Of a stretch of DNA of 64,000 nt, positions 8,520-19,351 are shown piece after piece. The stretch's first letter is position 1, and the number at the start of each line of letters is the position of its first letter. The DNA is from Mycolicibacter sp. MU0083. GTDB lineage: Bacteria > Actinomycetota > Actinomycetes > Mycobacteriales > Mycobacteriaceae. The notes under the pieces are model-generated. The model saw nothing but the letters and a program-made list of their open reading frames with translations. It ran no database searches and was not told where the DNA came from. The position numbers and the translations under genes are program-made. The DNA is taken from positions 3,844,001 to 3,908,000 of the forward strand of contig NZ_OY726394.1 of the NCBI RefSeq assembly GCF_963378075.1. Direction: 5' to 3'.

Positions 8520-11500
8520 CTAGCCGGGAGAGCCCGATTGGCCCTGGCCTCCCGCGCCGTTGCCACCGTTGCCACCGTCCCCGCCGATACCGAAGATGCC
8601 GCCGTTGCCGCCGTCCCCGCCGTTGCCGCCGACACCGCCGGGGGCGGTGTTGTTGGCACCGTTGCCGCCCTGGCCTCCGTTGCCCGACGGCAGTGGCGAA
8701 GGCAGGGCGCCGCCGGCACCGTTGCCGCCGTTGATGCGGCCGGTGCCGCCGGTGCCGCCGGCCCCGCCGAGGGCACCGTTGCCACCGTCGCCACCGTTGC
8801 CGCCGTTGCCGTTGCCGCCGGTGAAGGTGCCGGTAGCGCCGTTGCCGCCGTCGCCGCCGACGGCCCCGGCACCGCCCTTGCCGCCGGTGCCGCCGACGCC
8901 CTGGGTGCCTGCAGTGCTGCCGGCGGTGGAACCACCGAGTGCACCGGTACCGCCCGCGCCGCCCTTGCCGGCGGCCCCCGCGTTGCCGCCGTCGCCGCCG
9001 GCGCCGAGGCTGCCGTTGGAGCCGGCCACACCGGTGACGCCGCCCGCACCGGTGCCGCCGGAGCCCGCATTGCCGCCGATACCGCCCTGGCCGCCCGATC
9101 CGCCGGAACCGTTGATGCCGACACTGCTACCGGTGCCGGCGTTTCCGCCGACTCCGCCGGCGCCACCGTGACCGCCGAGTCCACCGGCGCTACCGCTCTG
9201 ACCGGCCCCGGAGTTGGCCCCGGAAGTACCCGCGGTGCCGGTGTAGCCGGCGCCGCCGTTGCCGCCTAGGCCGCCGTTGCCACCGGATCCGGCGTTGCCG
9301 CCGGTGCCGGTCGCGGCCTGGGCGCCGTTGCCACCGAGCAGTTTGCCGCCCACACCGCCGTTGCCGCCGGCTCCACCCGTGCCACCCTGACCGCCGTTGC
9401 CACCGCCGGTGCCGGCCACCGCGCTGGAGGTTCCGGCGGTGCCGTTGGCGCCGGTTCCGCCGCCGCCGCCGTTGGCGCCGTTGCCACCGGCACCTCCGGC
9501 GCCGGCCGCACCCGAATCCTCGCCACCGTTACCGCCGGCACCACCATTGCCACCAGACCCACCGTTGCCACCGGCAACCCCATCACCGGAACCGGCCACC
9601 ACCCCGGTATTGCTGACCCCGGCAGTGCCCGAACCACCCGCACCACCCTGACCACCGGTACCGATATTGCCGCCATCACCACCGGCGCCACCATTGCCAC
9701 CGGACACCCCGGCACCGGCATTGGTCGCCGACGGGTCATACCCATCACCACCGGCACCACCATTGCCCGCCGGACCCGTAACCCCGTCACCGACACCACC
9801 CGCAGCCCCACCATTGGCACCGGCCGCACCACCGGCACCACCCTGCGACGAATCACCACCATCGCCACCATCACCACCACCACCGGAATTCCCCGCAGAG
9901 TTGAGCTGGCCCGCCACACCATGGGCACCACCACCGCCATCGCCACCCTTGGCCCCGGCACCACCATCACCGCCATCACCACCGGTACCCGACAACCCCA
10001 CCGAACCCGAACCACCGACGGCCACCCCACCACCGACACCACCGGCGCCACCGTCGCCACCCTTACCGGCCGCGCCCGCATTTCCACCATTGCCACCATC
10101 GCCACTGCCACCGTTGCCGAACGACCCCGCCAGCCCCGCAGCACCGGCACCGGCATCCCCACCATCGGCACCCGTCCCCCCGGCACCACCCTTGCCACCA
10201 TCACCCGACACCGAACCACCCAGGCCACCGGCACCACCGTTGCCACCGGAACCACCATTGGTCCCCGACGTACCACTAGCCCCCGGCGACGAACCCGCAA
10301 CACCGGACTGACCCTCGGTACCCGAACCACCCGCACCCCCGGCACCACCGTTACCGATATTGCCGCCATTACCCCCAACACCACCGTTACCACCCGAAAC
10401 CCCAGCACCCGCACCAGAATTCGCCGCCGACGGGTCATAACCCACACCACCAGCACCACCATTACCCGCCGGACCGGTGACGCCGGCACCGTCGTTTCCG
10501 GCCTGCCCGGTGCCGCTGCCGTCGCCGTCGAGGCCGCCGGCACCACCGGCGCCACCCTGCGAGGAGTCCCCGCCGTTGCCCCCGTTGCCACCGGCGCCCG
10601 CCGCGCCGCCCGATCCGGCCGTCCCGGCGGCCCCGGCGGCGCCGTTGCCTCCGTTACCGCCCTTGGCGCCGTCACCGCCCTCACCGCCGTTACCGCCGGA
10701 ACCGTCGGTGCCCGCGGCGGTTCCCGCGGTCGAACCACCGGCACCGCCCGCGCCGCCGGCACCGCCCGCGCCGGCGCTTCCGGCGCTGCCACCGTTGCCA
10801 CCGCCGCCCAGGCTGCCGCCGGTGTCCGAGCCGCCCGCAACGCCCGAGACCCCGGCGGCCCCGGCGGCACCGCCACCGGCGGCGCCACCGTCCCCACCGC
10901 TGCCACCTTCGCCGCCGTTGCCGTTGGTGCCCACCACGCCCGAGGCGCCGGTGCCGCCGAGGAGTTTGCCTGCGGCACCACCGTTGCCGCCTCCGCCGCC
11001 GGTGCCGCCGGTACCGCCCTTGCCGCCGTCTCCGCCTGCGGCGCCGTTGGTCAGTGCGGAGTTGTCGACACCCGCGGCTCCTATGCCGCCGCCGCCGCCG
11101 TTGGCGCCGTTGCCACCGGCACCTCCGGCGCCGGCCGCACCCGAATCCTCGCCACCGTTACCGCCGGCACCACCATTGCCACCAGACCCACCGTTGCCAC
11201 CGGCAACCCCATCACCGGAACCGGCCACCACCCCGGTATTGCTGACCCCGGCAGTGCCCGAACCACCCGCACCACCCTGACCACCGGTACCGATATTGCC
11301 GCCATCACCACCGGCGCCACCATTGCCACCGGACACCCCGGCACCGGCATTGGTCGCCGACGGGTCATACCCATCACCACCGGCACCACCATTGCCCGCC
11401 GGACCCGTAACCCCGTCACCGACACCACCCGCAGCCCCACCATTGGCACCGGCCGCACCACCGGCACCACCCTGCGACGAATCACCACCATCGCCACCAT

Positions 11501-14404
11501 CACCACCACCACCGGAATTCCCCGCAGAGTTGAGCTGGCCCGCCACACCATGGGCACCACCACCGCCATCGCCACCCTTGGCCCCGGCACCACCATCACC
11601 GCCATCACCACCGGTACCCGACAACCCCACCGAACCCGAACCACCGACGGCCACCCCACCACCGACACCACCGGCGCCACCGTCGCCACCCTTACCGGCC
11701 GCGCCCGCATTTCCACCATTGCCACCATCGCCACTGCCACCGTTGCCGAACGACCCCGCCAGCCCCGCAGCACCGGCACCGGCATCCCCACCATCGGCAC
11801 CCGTCCCCCCGGCACCACCCTTGCCACCATCACCCGACACCGAACCACCCAGGCCACCGGCACCACCGTTGCCACCGGAACCACCATTGGTCCCCGACGT
11901 ACCACTAGCCCCCGGCGACGAACCCGCAACACCGGACTGACCCTCGGTACCCGAACCACCCGCACCCCCGGCACCACCGTTACCGATATTGCCGCCATTA
12001 CCCCCAACACCACCGTTACCACCCGAAACCCCAGCACCCGCACCAGAATTCGCCGCCGACGGGTCATAACCCACACCACCAGCACCACCATTACCCGCCG
12101 GACCGGAGGTGGCACCACCGCCGGTGCCCGCGATTCCATCGGCGCCCGCGGTACCCGTCCCGCCCGTGCCGGCCGCGCCACCCGTACCGGCCGCACCGCC
12201 GTCGACGTCGGAATCGCCGCCGTTGCCGCCGTTGCCACCGGCGCCGAGTTCTCCGTGCGAGCCCGCCAGGCCCAGCACGCCGGCGGCACCGTTACCGCCG
12301 TTGCCGCCCTTGGCGCCGTCACCACCGTCACCACCGTTACCGCCGGAGCCGTTGTTGCCGCCCGAGCCGCCGACGGTGCTGCCACCGCCGCCACCGGCGC
12401 CGCCTTGACCGCCCGAACCCGCAGTGCCCGAGGAACCGCCGTTACCCCCGGCACCGTTGTTGACCAGGAACGTGGCGTCACCTTCGGCCCCTTCACCGCC
12501 GGCGCCGGCCGAACCGCCGTTACCCCCGACGCCGCCGTTGCCGCCGTTGCCGTTGACGCCCACGGTGCTGTTGGCACCGGTGCCCGCATTGCCGCCACCA
12601 CCGCCGGTGCCGCCCTTGCCGCCGGTGCCGCCGGCACCGCCTTCGCCGCCATCTTCTCCGGCGGTCAGCCCCTTCGCGCCGGCATAGCCGCTTCCGCCTT
12701 CCCCACCGGATCCGCCGAGGCCGCCACCGCCGCCGTTGCCCGCGGTGCCGGGTGCTCCGGCGTCGAGGCTCTGCTGATCGCCGGTCCAGTTGCCGCCGTT
12801 GCCGCCTTTGCCGCCGTCGCCGCCGAGGCCGCCGCTGCCGCCCACACCGGTCAGGCTGCCGGTCCCGCCGGCCCCGCCGTTACCACCGTTCCCGCCCAGG
12901 CCGCCGTTACCGGCCGCCCATCCGCCGTTACCGCCGTTGCCGCCCGCGCCGCCGGAACCGCCGTCGCCGCCGTCACCGCCGTCACCGGCCAGTTCGGCGG
13001 CCGCACCGCCCATCCCGCCGTTGCCGCCCCGCGGGGCGGTGGCCATGAGGCCGAACAGCTGCATTCCGCCGGATTCGGCGCCGCCGTTGCCCGGGGTCGC
13101 CGCGCTGAAGTCGTAGCCGTCACCGCCGTGTCCGCCGTTGCCGCCGCCGAGGTTCCGCTGGCCATCGGCACCGTCGGCTCCGGCTTGGCCCGAGCCATGG
13201 AGCCCACCTACACCGGCCGCACCCCCGACACCACCAACCCCGGCCTCACCCGGATTCGCCCCCGCACCCCCGGCACCACCATCAACACTCCACCCCACAC
13301 CATCAGCACCATCACCACCATTACCCCCAGCACCCGACTCACCCCCATCGCCACCAACACCCCCATCACCGTTAACCCCGCACTACCCCAACCAACAACC
13401 CCACCCCCAGCACCACCCACACCACCGGCGCCACCCGCGCCACCATCGCCCCCACACCCGCATCCCCACCAGCACCCGCACCCACCACAAACGACCCATC
13501 CCCGACAGCACCATCACCACCAGCACCGCCAACACCCCCAACACCCCCATTGCCACCCGCACCCCCAGCACCACCCACAGCAAACAACCGCGACGCACTA
13601 CCACCCCCGCGCCACCCGCACCCCCAACACCACCAACCTCACCAACACCACCCACGCCACCAACAAAACCCACATCACCGGCGGCCCCCACACCACCATC
13701 ACCACCGACACCACCGGACCCACCCGCGGCAAACAACCACCCCACACCAGCGCCCCCATCACCGCCGGCACCCCCCGGCTCACCCACACCACCAACACCA
13801 CCAGCGCCCCCCGCACCACCAACACCCATCAACGACCCACCAGCACCCCCATCACCACCCGCGAAACCCCCACCCCCAGCACCACCGGCACCCCCATCGC
13901 CAAACCACCCCGCAGCACCACCATCACCACCGGCAACACCACTCAACGAACCGTCAAAACCCGCCCCACCATCACCGAACAACCACCCACCCGCACCACC
14001 ATCGGGATCCTCCGCCGTCCCCGCCGCACCATCACCAATCGCAAACGACCCCAACAACCCATTCACCGCACCACCGACCACCACCCCCAACTCCGACCCA
14101 ATCCAGGCCTCCACCCCCGCATGCAACGGCGCATACACAAACTCCTCAAACAACGCCCCCCAATCCCACGACCCCCAATCCCCGAATCCGCCACCCCCAC
14201 AACAGACCCACCCTCAACCCACCAATCCCCATCCCCCACATCCGCCCGAACCACCCCACCCCACGGCCCCAACCCCAACACCACACACACACCCACCGCC
14301 GAGCCCACCGAACCCGCCCCGCGACCGCGACGCCCGGGCCGCTCACCGCTACCCCGGCGGCGATCTGAAACCGAACCCATCCCCACACGCCGATTGCGAG
14401 CCAT
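8520..14404 (-). CDS. Sec-exported giant PGRS-repeat protein 2, broken near the 5' end
   Basis: The ATG at 14404 (MARNRRV) is preceded by a good ribosome site (GGGAGGA about eight bases upstream). The signal peptide ends near VRA/DVG, followed by a module with APLHAGVEAWIGS, then PGRS repeats. A continuous 1,592-codon repeat frame covers 8520-13298. Between 14404 and 13298 the repeat frame is kept only if one C is added at four runs: 14180-14183, 13604-13608, 13449-13453 and 13376-13379. The intact product would be about 1,960 residues. The gene contains a 1,021-bp in-frame direct repeat, and its first 1.1 kb is nearly identical to PGRS gene 3. No PE domain. Probably surface-exposed; role unknown. 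Confidence 0.7.
9457..10477. repeat. Long in-frame direct repeat, copy B
   Basis: A 1,021-base segment that appears identical to 11086-12106. The spacing is 1,629 bases (543 codons), so the reading frame is preserved. Identity ends abruptly at both edges (9456 versus 11085, and 10478 versus 12107). It encodes the same run of about 340 PGRS residues, including a GYDPSA marker peptide. It arose by recent tandem duplication or gene conversion. Confidence 0.9.
11086..12106. repeat. Long in-frame direct repeat, copy A
   Basis: Partner of 9457-10477. Translations agree in all three frames I compared, so the DNA is identical or nearly so. The 608 bases between the two copies are ordinary PGRS sequence with a different, C/G-ending codon choice. 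Confidence 0.9.
13183..14303. repeat. Duplicated 5' gene block, copy in PGRS gene 2
   Basis: About 1,121 bases nearly identical to 16841-17961 (offset 3,658). It covers most of the signal peptide, the PLHAGVEAWI module and the first PGRS repeats. Differences seen are one C-run change at each of two places (six C here at 13771-13776 against five at 17429-17433; four C here at 14180-14183 against five at 17837-17841) and one substitution in the CA-rich stretch near 14291. Confidence 0.88.
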
Positions 14405-14718
14405 TTCGATTTCCTCCCGACACGAGGCAACGGGTCGCTGAAACAACCCTTAACATCGGAGACGCTAACTGGTTGCAACCCAAGATTGGGTGAAGTTACT
14501 CACACTTTTTTTGGTGTATTTCACTGATCTTGTTCTCAGGTTGTGATAATGAGCCTGTTTCCGCAGCTCAGCGCCCCTGTTGGCGTCCGACCATCAAGAT
14601 CAACGGAAAGACGCTTTTCAGGCTCCATGACCGGAAATCTGCCCGCGATTACCGATCTTCGGACTCGGTGGGGGTCCGGACGGACCACAGTGCGACCGCT
14701 TCCGAAGATGACCGAGGG
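14405..14718. other. Intergenic promoter region of PGRS gene 2
   Basis: 314 bases without a gene, noticeably AT-richer than the surroundings between 14490 and 14560. It holds a perfect 10-base palindrome (GGTTGCAACC, 14471-14480), an overlapping near-palindrome (ACCCAA-GA-TTGGGT, 14478-14491) and a two-stage hairpin (14481-14532). Gene 2 reads away from it on the minus strand, so this is the likely promoter and operator region. I see no open frame worth calling; the rest toward 14718 shows nothing recognisable. Confidence 0.6.
14481..14532. repeat. Two-stage hairpin with conserved ACTC(A)CACTTTT loop
   Basis: Outer arms CAAGAT (14481-14486) and ATCTTG (14527-14532); inner arms GTGAA (14490-14494) and TTCAC (14520-14524). 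The loop contains TTACTCACACTTTT, one base different from the loop of the hairpin at 50049-50109. It is the weakest member of a four-member set in this window. Confidence 0.5.
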
Positions 14719-17700
14719 TCAGCCGGAGGCGCCGGCCTTCCCGGGGCCGCCGGGGGCTCCGGGGGCTCCGGAGGCGCCGGCGGTGCCTGGCTGCCCCTGC
14801 ACCAGCGTCTGCAACAGCCCGATCGGACCACCGGCTACGCCGCCGGGACCCTTCGCTCCGCCGGCGCCGCCACCCCCGCCGGCACCCCCGACACCCGCGG
14901 TTCCGCCGGCACCGGCCGCTCCCGCGGTGCCGTGCGCCGAGGCACCGGCCGCACCTCCCATGCCGCCGTCGCCCCCGGTGCCACCGGCGCCACCCGTACT
15001 TCCGTTGGCCCCGTTGCCCCCGTTGCCTCCGATGAGTGTGCCGAGTGCCGAGACGGTCGCGGTCGCGTTTCCGCCGGCGCCGCCGGCGCCACCTGCCGCA
15101 CCGACGGCTCCGACGCCGCCGGTGCCGCCCGCGCCGCCGGTGCCACCGTTGCCGCCGTTGCCGGAGATCGAGCCGCCGGCGCCCCCGGCTCCACCGTGAC
15201 CACCCAGTCCACCGCTGCCGCCGACCGCGTTCGGACCGAGCGTTCCGGCGGCCCCGCCGTCACCGCCATTTCCGCCGCGACCCGAATTGATCAGGCTGAG
15301 CAGCCCGCCGCTGGTAGCAGTGCCGCCGAGTCCCCCCGTACCGCCGGCGGCACCAGCACCGCCACCGCCGCCCTTGCCGCCGTTGGCGGCGGTGTTGCCC
15401 GCCAACGTGCCGATGAGCGCGCTGGAATTGCCGCCGTTACCGCCGTTTCCGCCGATTTGACCGCTGGTGGTCGAAGTAGTTCCGGGGCCGCCCGCGGTCG
15501 CGGGGGTGACGGTACCGATGACACAGACGCCCAGGAATATCGTGCAGGCCTGATCCGCGCCGTTGACGCCCGGCGCCGCTTGCCCGGCCGGTGCCGGCTG
15601 AGTTCCGGTGGCGCCAACGCCGCCCTTGCCGCCGTCGCCGCCTGCGCCGCCGTTGCCGATGTTGCCGCCCGCGCCACCGTTGCCGCCGTTGCCCCCGGTC
15701 CCCGCGACAGCGGTGGCCGCTGCACCGTTGCCGCCCGCGCCACCGTTGCCGGCCGCGCCGATGGGACTGGTGCCGCTCAATCCGGCCGCGCCCGCGTCCG
15801 CTCCGGTGCCGCCGGCCTTACCGCCGGCTCCCCCGAAGGTGGAATCCCCGCCGTTGCCGCCGTTACCGCCGGCGCCCAGGCTGCCACCGGATCCCGCGAC
15901 ACCCACGACGCCGGCCGCACCCTGCTGTCCGGTTCCGCCGGTGGCTCCGTCGCCGCCGCGGCCGCCGTCGCCGCCTATTCCGTGGGCACCGCCGGTACCG
16001 CCCGCCGTCGTCCCACCGGCCCCCGACGCCGCCGTCGCCGCCACTTCCCGCGGCACCCGCGGAACCGCCGTTGCCTCCACCACCACGCCCTGCACCGATA
16101 TCGGTCCCCCCAGCGATCCCGGATGCCCCGAGTGCCCCGTTGCCGCCCGCTCCGGCATTGCCGCCCCGCCCGCCGTCACCGCCGTGGCCACCGGCACCGT
16201 TGACGCCCACCGAGCTGTTGATTCCGGTGCCCGCGTTTCCCCCGGCACCGCCGGCGCCGCCGTGCCCCCCGCTGCCGGCCGCACCACCGGCTTCACCGTT
16301 GCCGAGTCCGACTCCGGAGACCCCGGCCATGCCGACGTAGCCGGCGCCCCCGGTCCCGCCGGCACCGCCCGCTCCGCCTTGCCCGCCGTTTCCGGGCAGT
16401 CCAGGTGATTCCGGTGTGCCGCTTCCGGTTCCGTTACCGCCGTTGCCGCCGATACCGCCTGCACCGCCGACGCCACCGGCCCCACCGGCGCCGGTCTGGC
16501 TGCCCGTCCCCCGGATCCGCCGGCGCCGCCGTCGCCGCCCTTGCCGCCGCTACCGCCGGCGTACCCGCCGTTGCCGCCATTGCCTCCGTTACCCCCGGCT
16601 CCCCGCTCCCCGTCGCCACCGACGCCGTTGATCGCGCTGGCGTTCCCGCCCGCACCCCCACTTCCACCGGTCGGACCTGACGAGTCGCCGGCCGCCTGCA
16701 CGGTGAACGCATCGGGGGACGCCATCTCCGACATTCCCAGAGTCGGCCGCAGTCCCGTTGCGCCGTAGGCGAATCCGTCACCGCCGTGTCCGCCGTTGCC
16801 GCCACCTGTGGCAACGGCGCCGGTGTTCCCGTCGGCTCCTGCTTGGCCCGAGCCATGGAGCCCACCTACACCGGCCGCACCCCCGACACCACCAACCCCG
16901 GCCTCACCCGGATTCGCCCCCGCACCCCCGGCACCACCATCAACACTCCACCCCACACCATCAGCACCATCACCACCATTACCCCCAGCACCCGACTCAC
17001 CCCCATCGCCACCAACACCCCCATCACCGTTAACCCCGCACTACCCCAACCAACAACCCCACCCCCAGCACCACCCACACCACCGGCGCCACCCGCGCCA
17101 CCATCGCCCCCACACCCGCATCCCCACCAGCACCCGCACCCACCACAAACGACCCATCCCCGACAGCACCATCACCACCAGCACCGCCAACACCCCCAAC
17201 ACCCCCATTGCCACCCGCACCCCCAGCACCACCCACAGCAAACAACCGCGACGCACTACCACCCCCGCGCCACCCGCACCCCCAACACCACCAACCTCAC
17301 CAACACCACCCACGCCACCAACAAAACCCACATCACCGGCGGCCCCCACACCACCATCACCACCGACACCACCGGACCCACCCGCGGCAAACAACCACCC
17401 CACACCAGCGCCCCCATCACCGCCGGCACCCCCGGCTCACCCACACCACCAACACCACCAGCGCCCCCCGCACCACCAACACCCATCAACGACCCACCAG
17501 CACCCCCATCACCACCCGCGAAACCCCCACCCCCAGCACCACCGGCACCCCCATCGCCAAACCACCCCGCAGCACCACCATCACCACCGGCAACACCACT
17601 CAACGAACCGTCAAAACCCGCCCCACCATCACCGAACAACCACCCACCCGCACCACCATCGGGATCCTCCGCCGTCCCCGCCGCACCATCACCAATCGCA

Positions 17701-17981
17701 AACGACCCCAACAACCCATTCACCGCACCACCGACCACCACCCCCAACTCCGACCCAATCCAGGCCTCCACCCCCGCATGCAACGGCGCATACACAAACT
17801 CCTCAAACAACGCCCCCCAATCCCACGACCCCCAATCCCCCGAATCCGCCACCCCCACAACAGACCCACCCTCAACCCACCAATCCCCATCCCCCACATC
17901 CGCCCGAACCACCCCACCCCACGGCCCCAACCCCAACACCACACACACCCCCACCGCCGAGTGCCGGAAACCTCGAGCCAT
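14719..17981 (-). CDS. Sec-exported PGRS-repeat protein 3, multiply frame-broken
   Basis: Begins at MARGFRHSAVG (ATG at 17981; a GTG three codons upstream is possible). The signal peptide ends at VRA/DVG, then the same APLHAGVEAWIGS module as gene 2 and PGRS repeats. The tail is non-repetitive (GLLQTLVQGQ) before the stop. The repeat pattern stays in frame only if one C is added at six C runs: 17429-17433, 17262-17266, 17107-17111, 17034-17037, 16508-16512 and 16020-16024. Intact length would be about 1,090 residues. A continuous frame covers 14719-16956, but its middle part (16020-16510) is out of register with the repeats. It could be a pseudogene or an assembly artefact. Confidence 0.65.
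16841..17961. repeat. Duplicated 5' gene block, copy in PGRS gene 3
   Basis: Partner of 13183-14303. Immediately outside the block the two genes diverge: the first codons differ (MARGFRH here, MARNRRV in gene 2), as do the downstream repeats. The shared block is strongly C/A-biased on the plus strand, so the genes use GGT and GGG glycine codons here and mostly GGC elsewhere. Confidence 0.88.
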
Positions 17982-18133
17982 TTGAGTCACCCCGAATCCG
18001 TCAGCGCATGTGATGCGTGGTATTGGGCCCTTGCTTGCCGCTCAGAGTACGGTTCGGCGGAGCCTCATCCACCGAAATGAACACAGGAAAGTCAACGGCA
18101 GCTCTGCGGCGACCCTCAGATATTCCGCGCGGC

Positions 18134-19315
18134 TCAGCCGACCGACCAGGGCTTGAACGGGTTGACCGCGAACTGGATGACCCGATACGGCGCCCGGTCA
18201 CGCGGCTGGGTATTCCACTGGCTGACGAAGACGCGGAGTTCATCCAGGGTCGAGCCCGGTGAGATGTAACCGCCGTAGGGCTGGGCCAGCCGGTTGTCGA
18301 ACGGCGACGGCAGTGTCTCGACCGGCACCGGCGCCTCCGGCCAGTCGGCGTGCTGGACCACCGTGGTCACCGGCGCGGTACCCAACCCGGTCGGGTCGTA
18401 GGCCACCCGCACTTCCATGTTCCCGGTGGTGCCGTTGAAGTAGGACAACACCGGTTTTCCGTCCACCTGGCGCAGGCTCAGTTCGCCGACCTGGTCGGTC
18501 CACAACGGGGTGGGCGGGTGTCCCCAGCCGTCGGTGGACGACCAACCCTGCCAGGCCGATCGGTCGGTGAACTTCCCCGGTGCCACCCGGTACAGCCGCA
18601 CCGGGGAGCTGCGGTCGAAGTTGTTGGCCACCAGGTACACCCAGCCGGTGTCCGACTCCGGCGTCGGTATCGGGTCGTAGTAGCCGCTGATCTGCGACTG
18701 CCCGGAATCCTGGTAGGAGGCCGACCGTACCGAGCCGGGGACCGTTCGCCAACCCGGTTGCGCGGCATCGGCTTTCACCAGCCGCGAGGACTGCGGTACC
18801 AGCATCTTGGCGGTGGTCACCATCAGGTAGTTGGTCCGGTTGATCGAAACCACCCCGGCCGGCAGTTGGGTGCAGCCCGCCGGTGCGGGATCGGCCAGCA
18901 GCGGCCGGTCCACCCCGAGCACTCCGATGTAACGCATCCCGTCGGGGTCGTCGACCGAGTCGGGGTCGACGCGCAGCGCGATCGGCGAGTACCAGCCGCC
19001 GTAGCCCACACCCTGCCCGGCGAAGCTGTCGCCGCAGATCTGCAGCACCGCGGCGGGGAAGGCCATGAACTCGCACAGGTCGGTGGCGCCGATTCCGTAA
19101 TCACCGGTGGGAGTGCCGGTTCCGGCCGCCGGACCGACCCGGACCACCTGCCCCTCGGCCAGCGGCCACAGAATCGGGTGCGGCGCCGGGGCCGGTGGGT
19201 CCGCCTGGGCGACCGGGAGCCCGCCGGTCAGCGCCGCCAGCGCCGCAGAGGCAAGACATCCCGCCGAGCGTGCAACCATTGCGAAATTCTGGGCGAATCT
19301 TCGCAGCCGGTGCAC
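18134..19315 (-). CDS. Secreted DUF4185 protein (Rv3707c-like)
   Basis: 393 residues with an N-terminal signal peptide ending at AQA/DPPAP (about residue 38). The mature part resembles DUF4185 (PF13810), a beta-propeller-like extracellular domain. It has repeated short blocks (GYGGWYSP, NYLMVT, GYYDPIP, WVYLVANN, LSYFNG) that look like propeller blades. Two starts are possible: MHRLRRF, used here, or MVARSAG 12 codons later, which would still leave a complete signal peptide. It lies 36 bases after asd on the same strand, the position of Rv3707c in M. tuberculosis. Biochemical role unknown. Confidence 0.85.
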   Translation of the reverse strand: MHRLRRFAQNFAMVARSAGCLASAALAALTGGLPVAQADPPAPAPHPILWPLAEGQVVRVGPAAGTGTPTGDYGIGATDLCEFMAFPAAVLQICGDSFAGQGVGYGGWYSPIALRVDPDSVDDPDGMRYIGVLGVDRPLLADPAPAGCTQLPAGVVSINRTNYLMVTTAKMLVPQSSRLVKADAAQPGWRTVPGSVRSASYQDSGQSQISGYYDPIPTPESDTGWVYLVANNFDRSSPVRLYRVAPGKFTDRSAWQGWSSTDGWGHPPTPLWTDQVGELSLRQVDGKPVLSYFNGTTGNMEVRVAYDPTGLGTAPVTTVVQHADWPEAPVPVETLPSPFDNRLAQPYGGYISPGSTLDELRVFVSQWNTQPRDRAPYRVIQFAVNPFKPWSVG

Positions 19316-19351
19316 GTTCGGCGCTTCAGGCGGCCAGAGCGTTGCCGGGAG

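Noticed and set aside
9921..14441. Very long plus-strand open frame (1,506 codons) antisense to PGRS gene 2
   Set aside because: PGRS DNA lacks stop codons on both strands because glycine and alanine codons read as Pro/Thr/Ala on the other strand. No ribosome site, signal peptide or recognisable domain. The frame persists across the duplicated repeat only because the spacing is a multiple of three.
5711..17981. CRISPR-like or satellite repeats
   Set aside because: The short repetition is irregular GGC/GGN coding repetition without constant repeats and unique spacers; no cas genes nearby.
5711..17981. Classical PE_PGRS genes
   Set aside because: None of the three starts encodes a PE-domain N-terminus or PE motif; signal peptides are present instead.
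16786..18013. Plus-strand Pro/Thr/His-rich frames over the duplicated PGRS block
   Set aside because: Low-complexity mirror of GGT/GGG codons; two different plus frames are open at once, which shows composition rather than coding.
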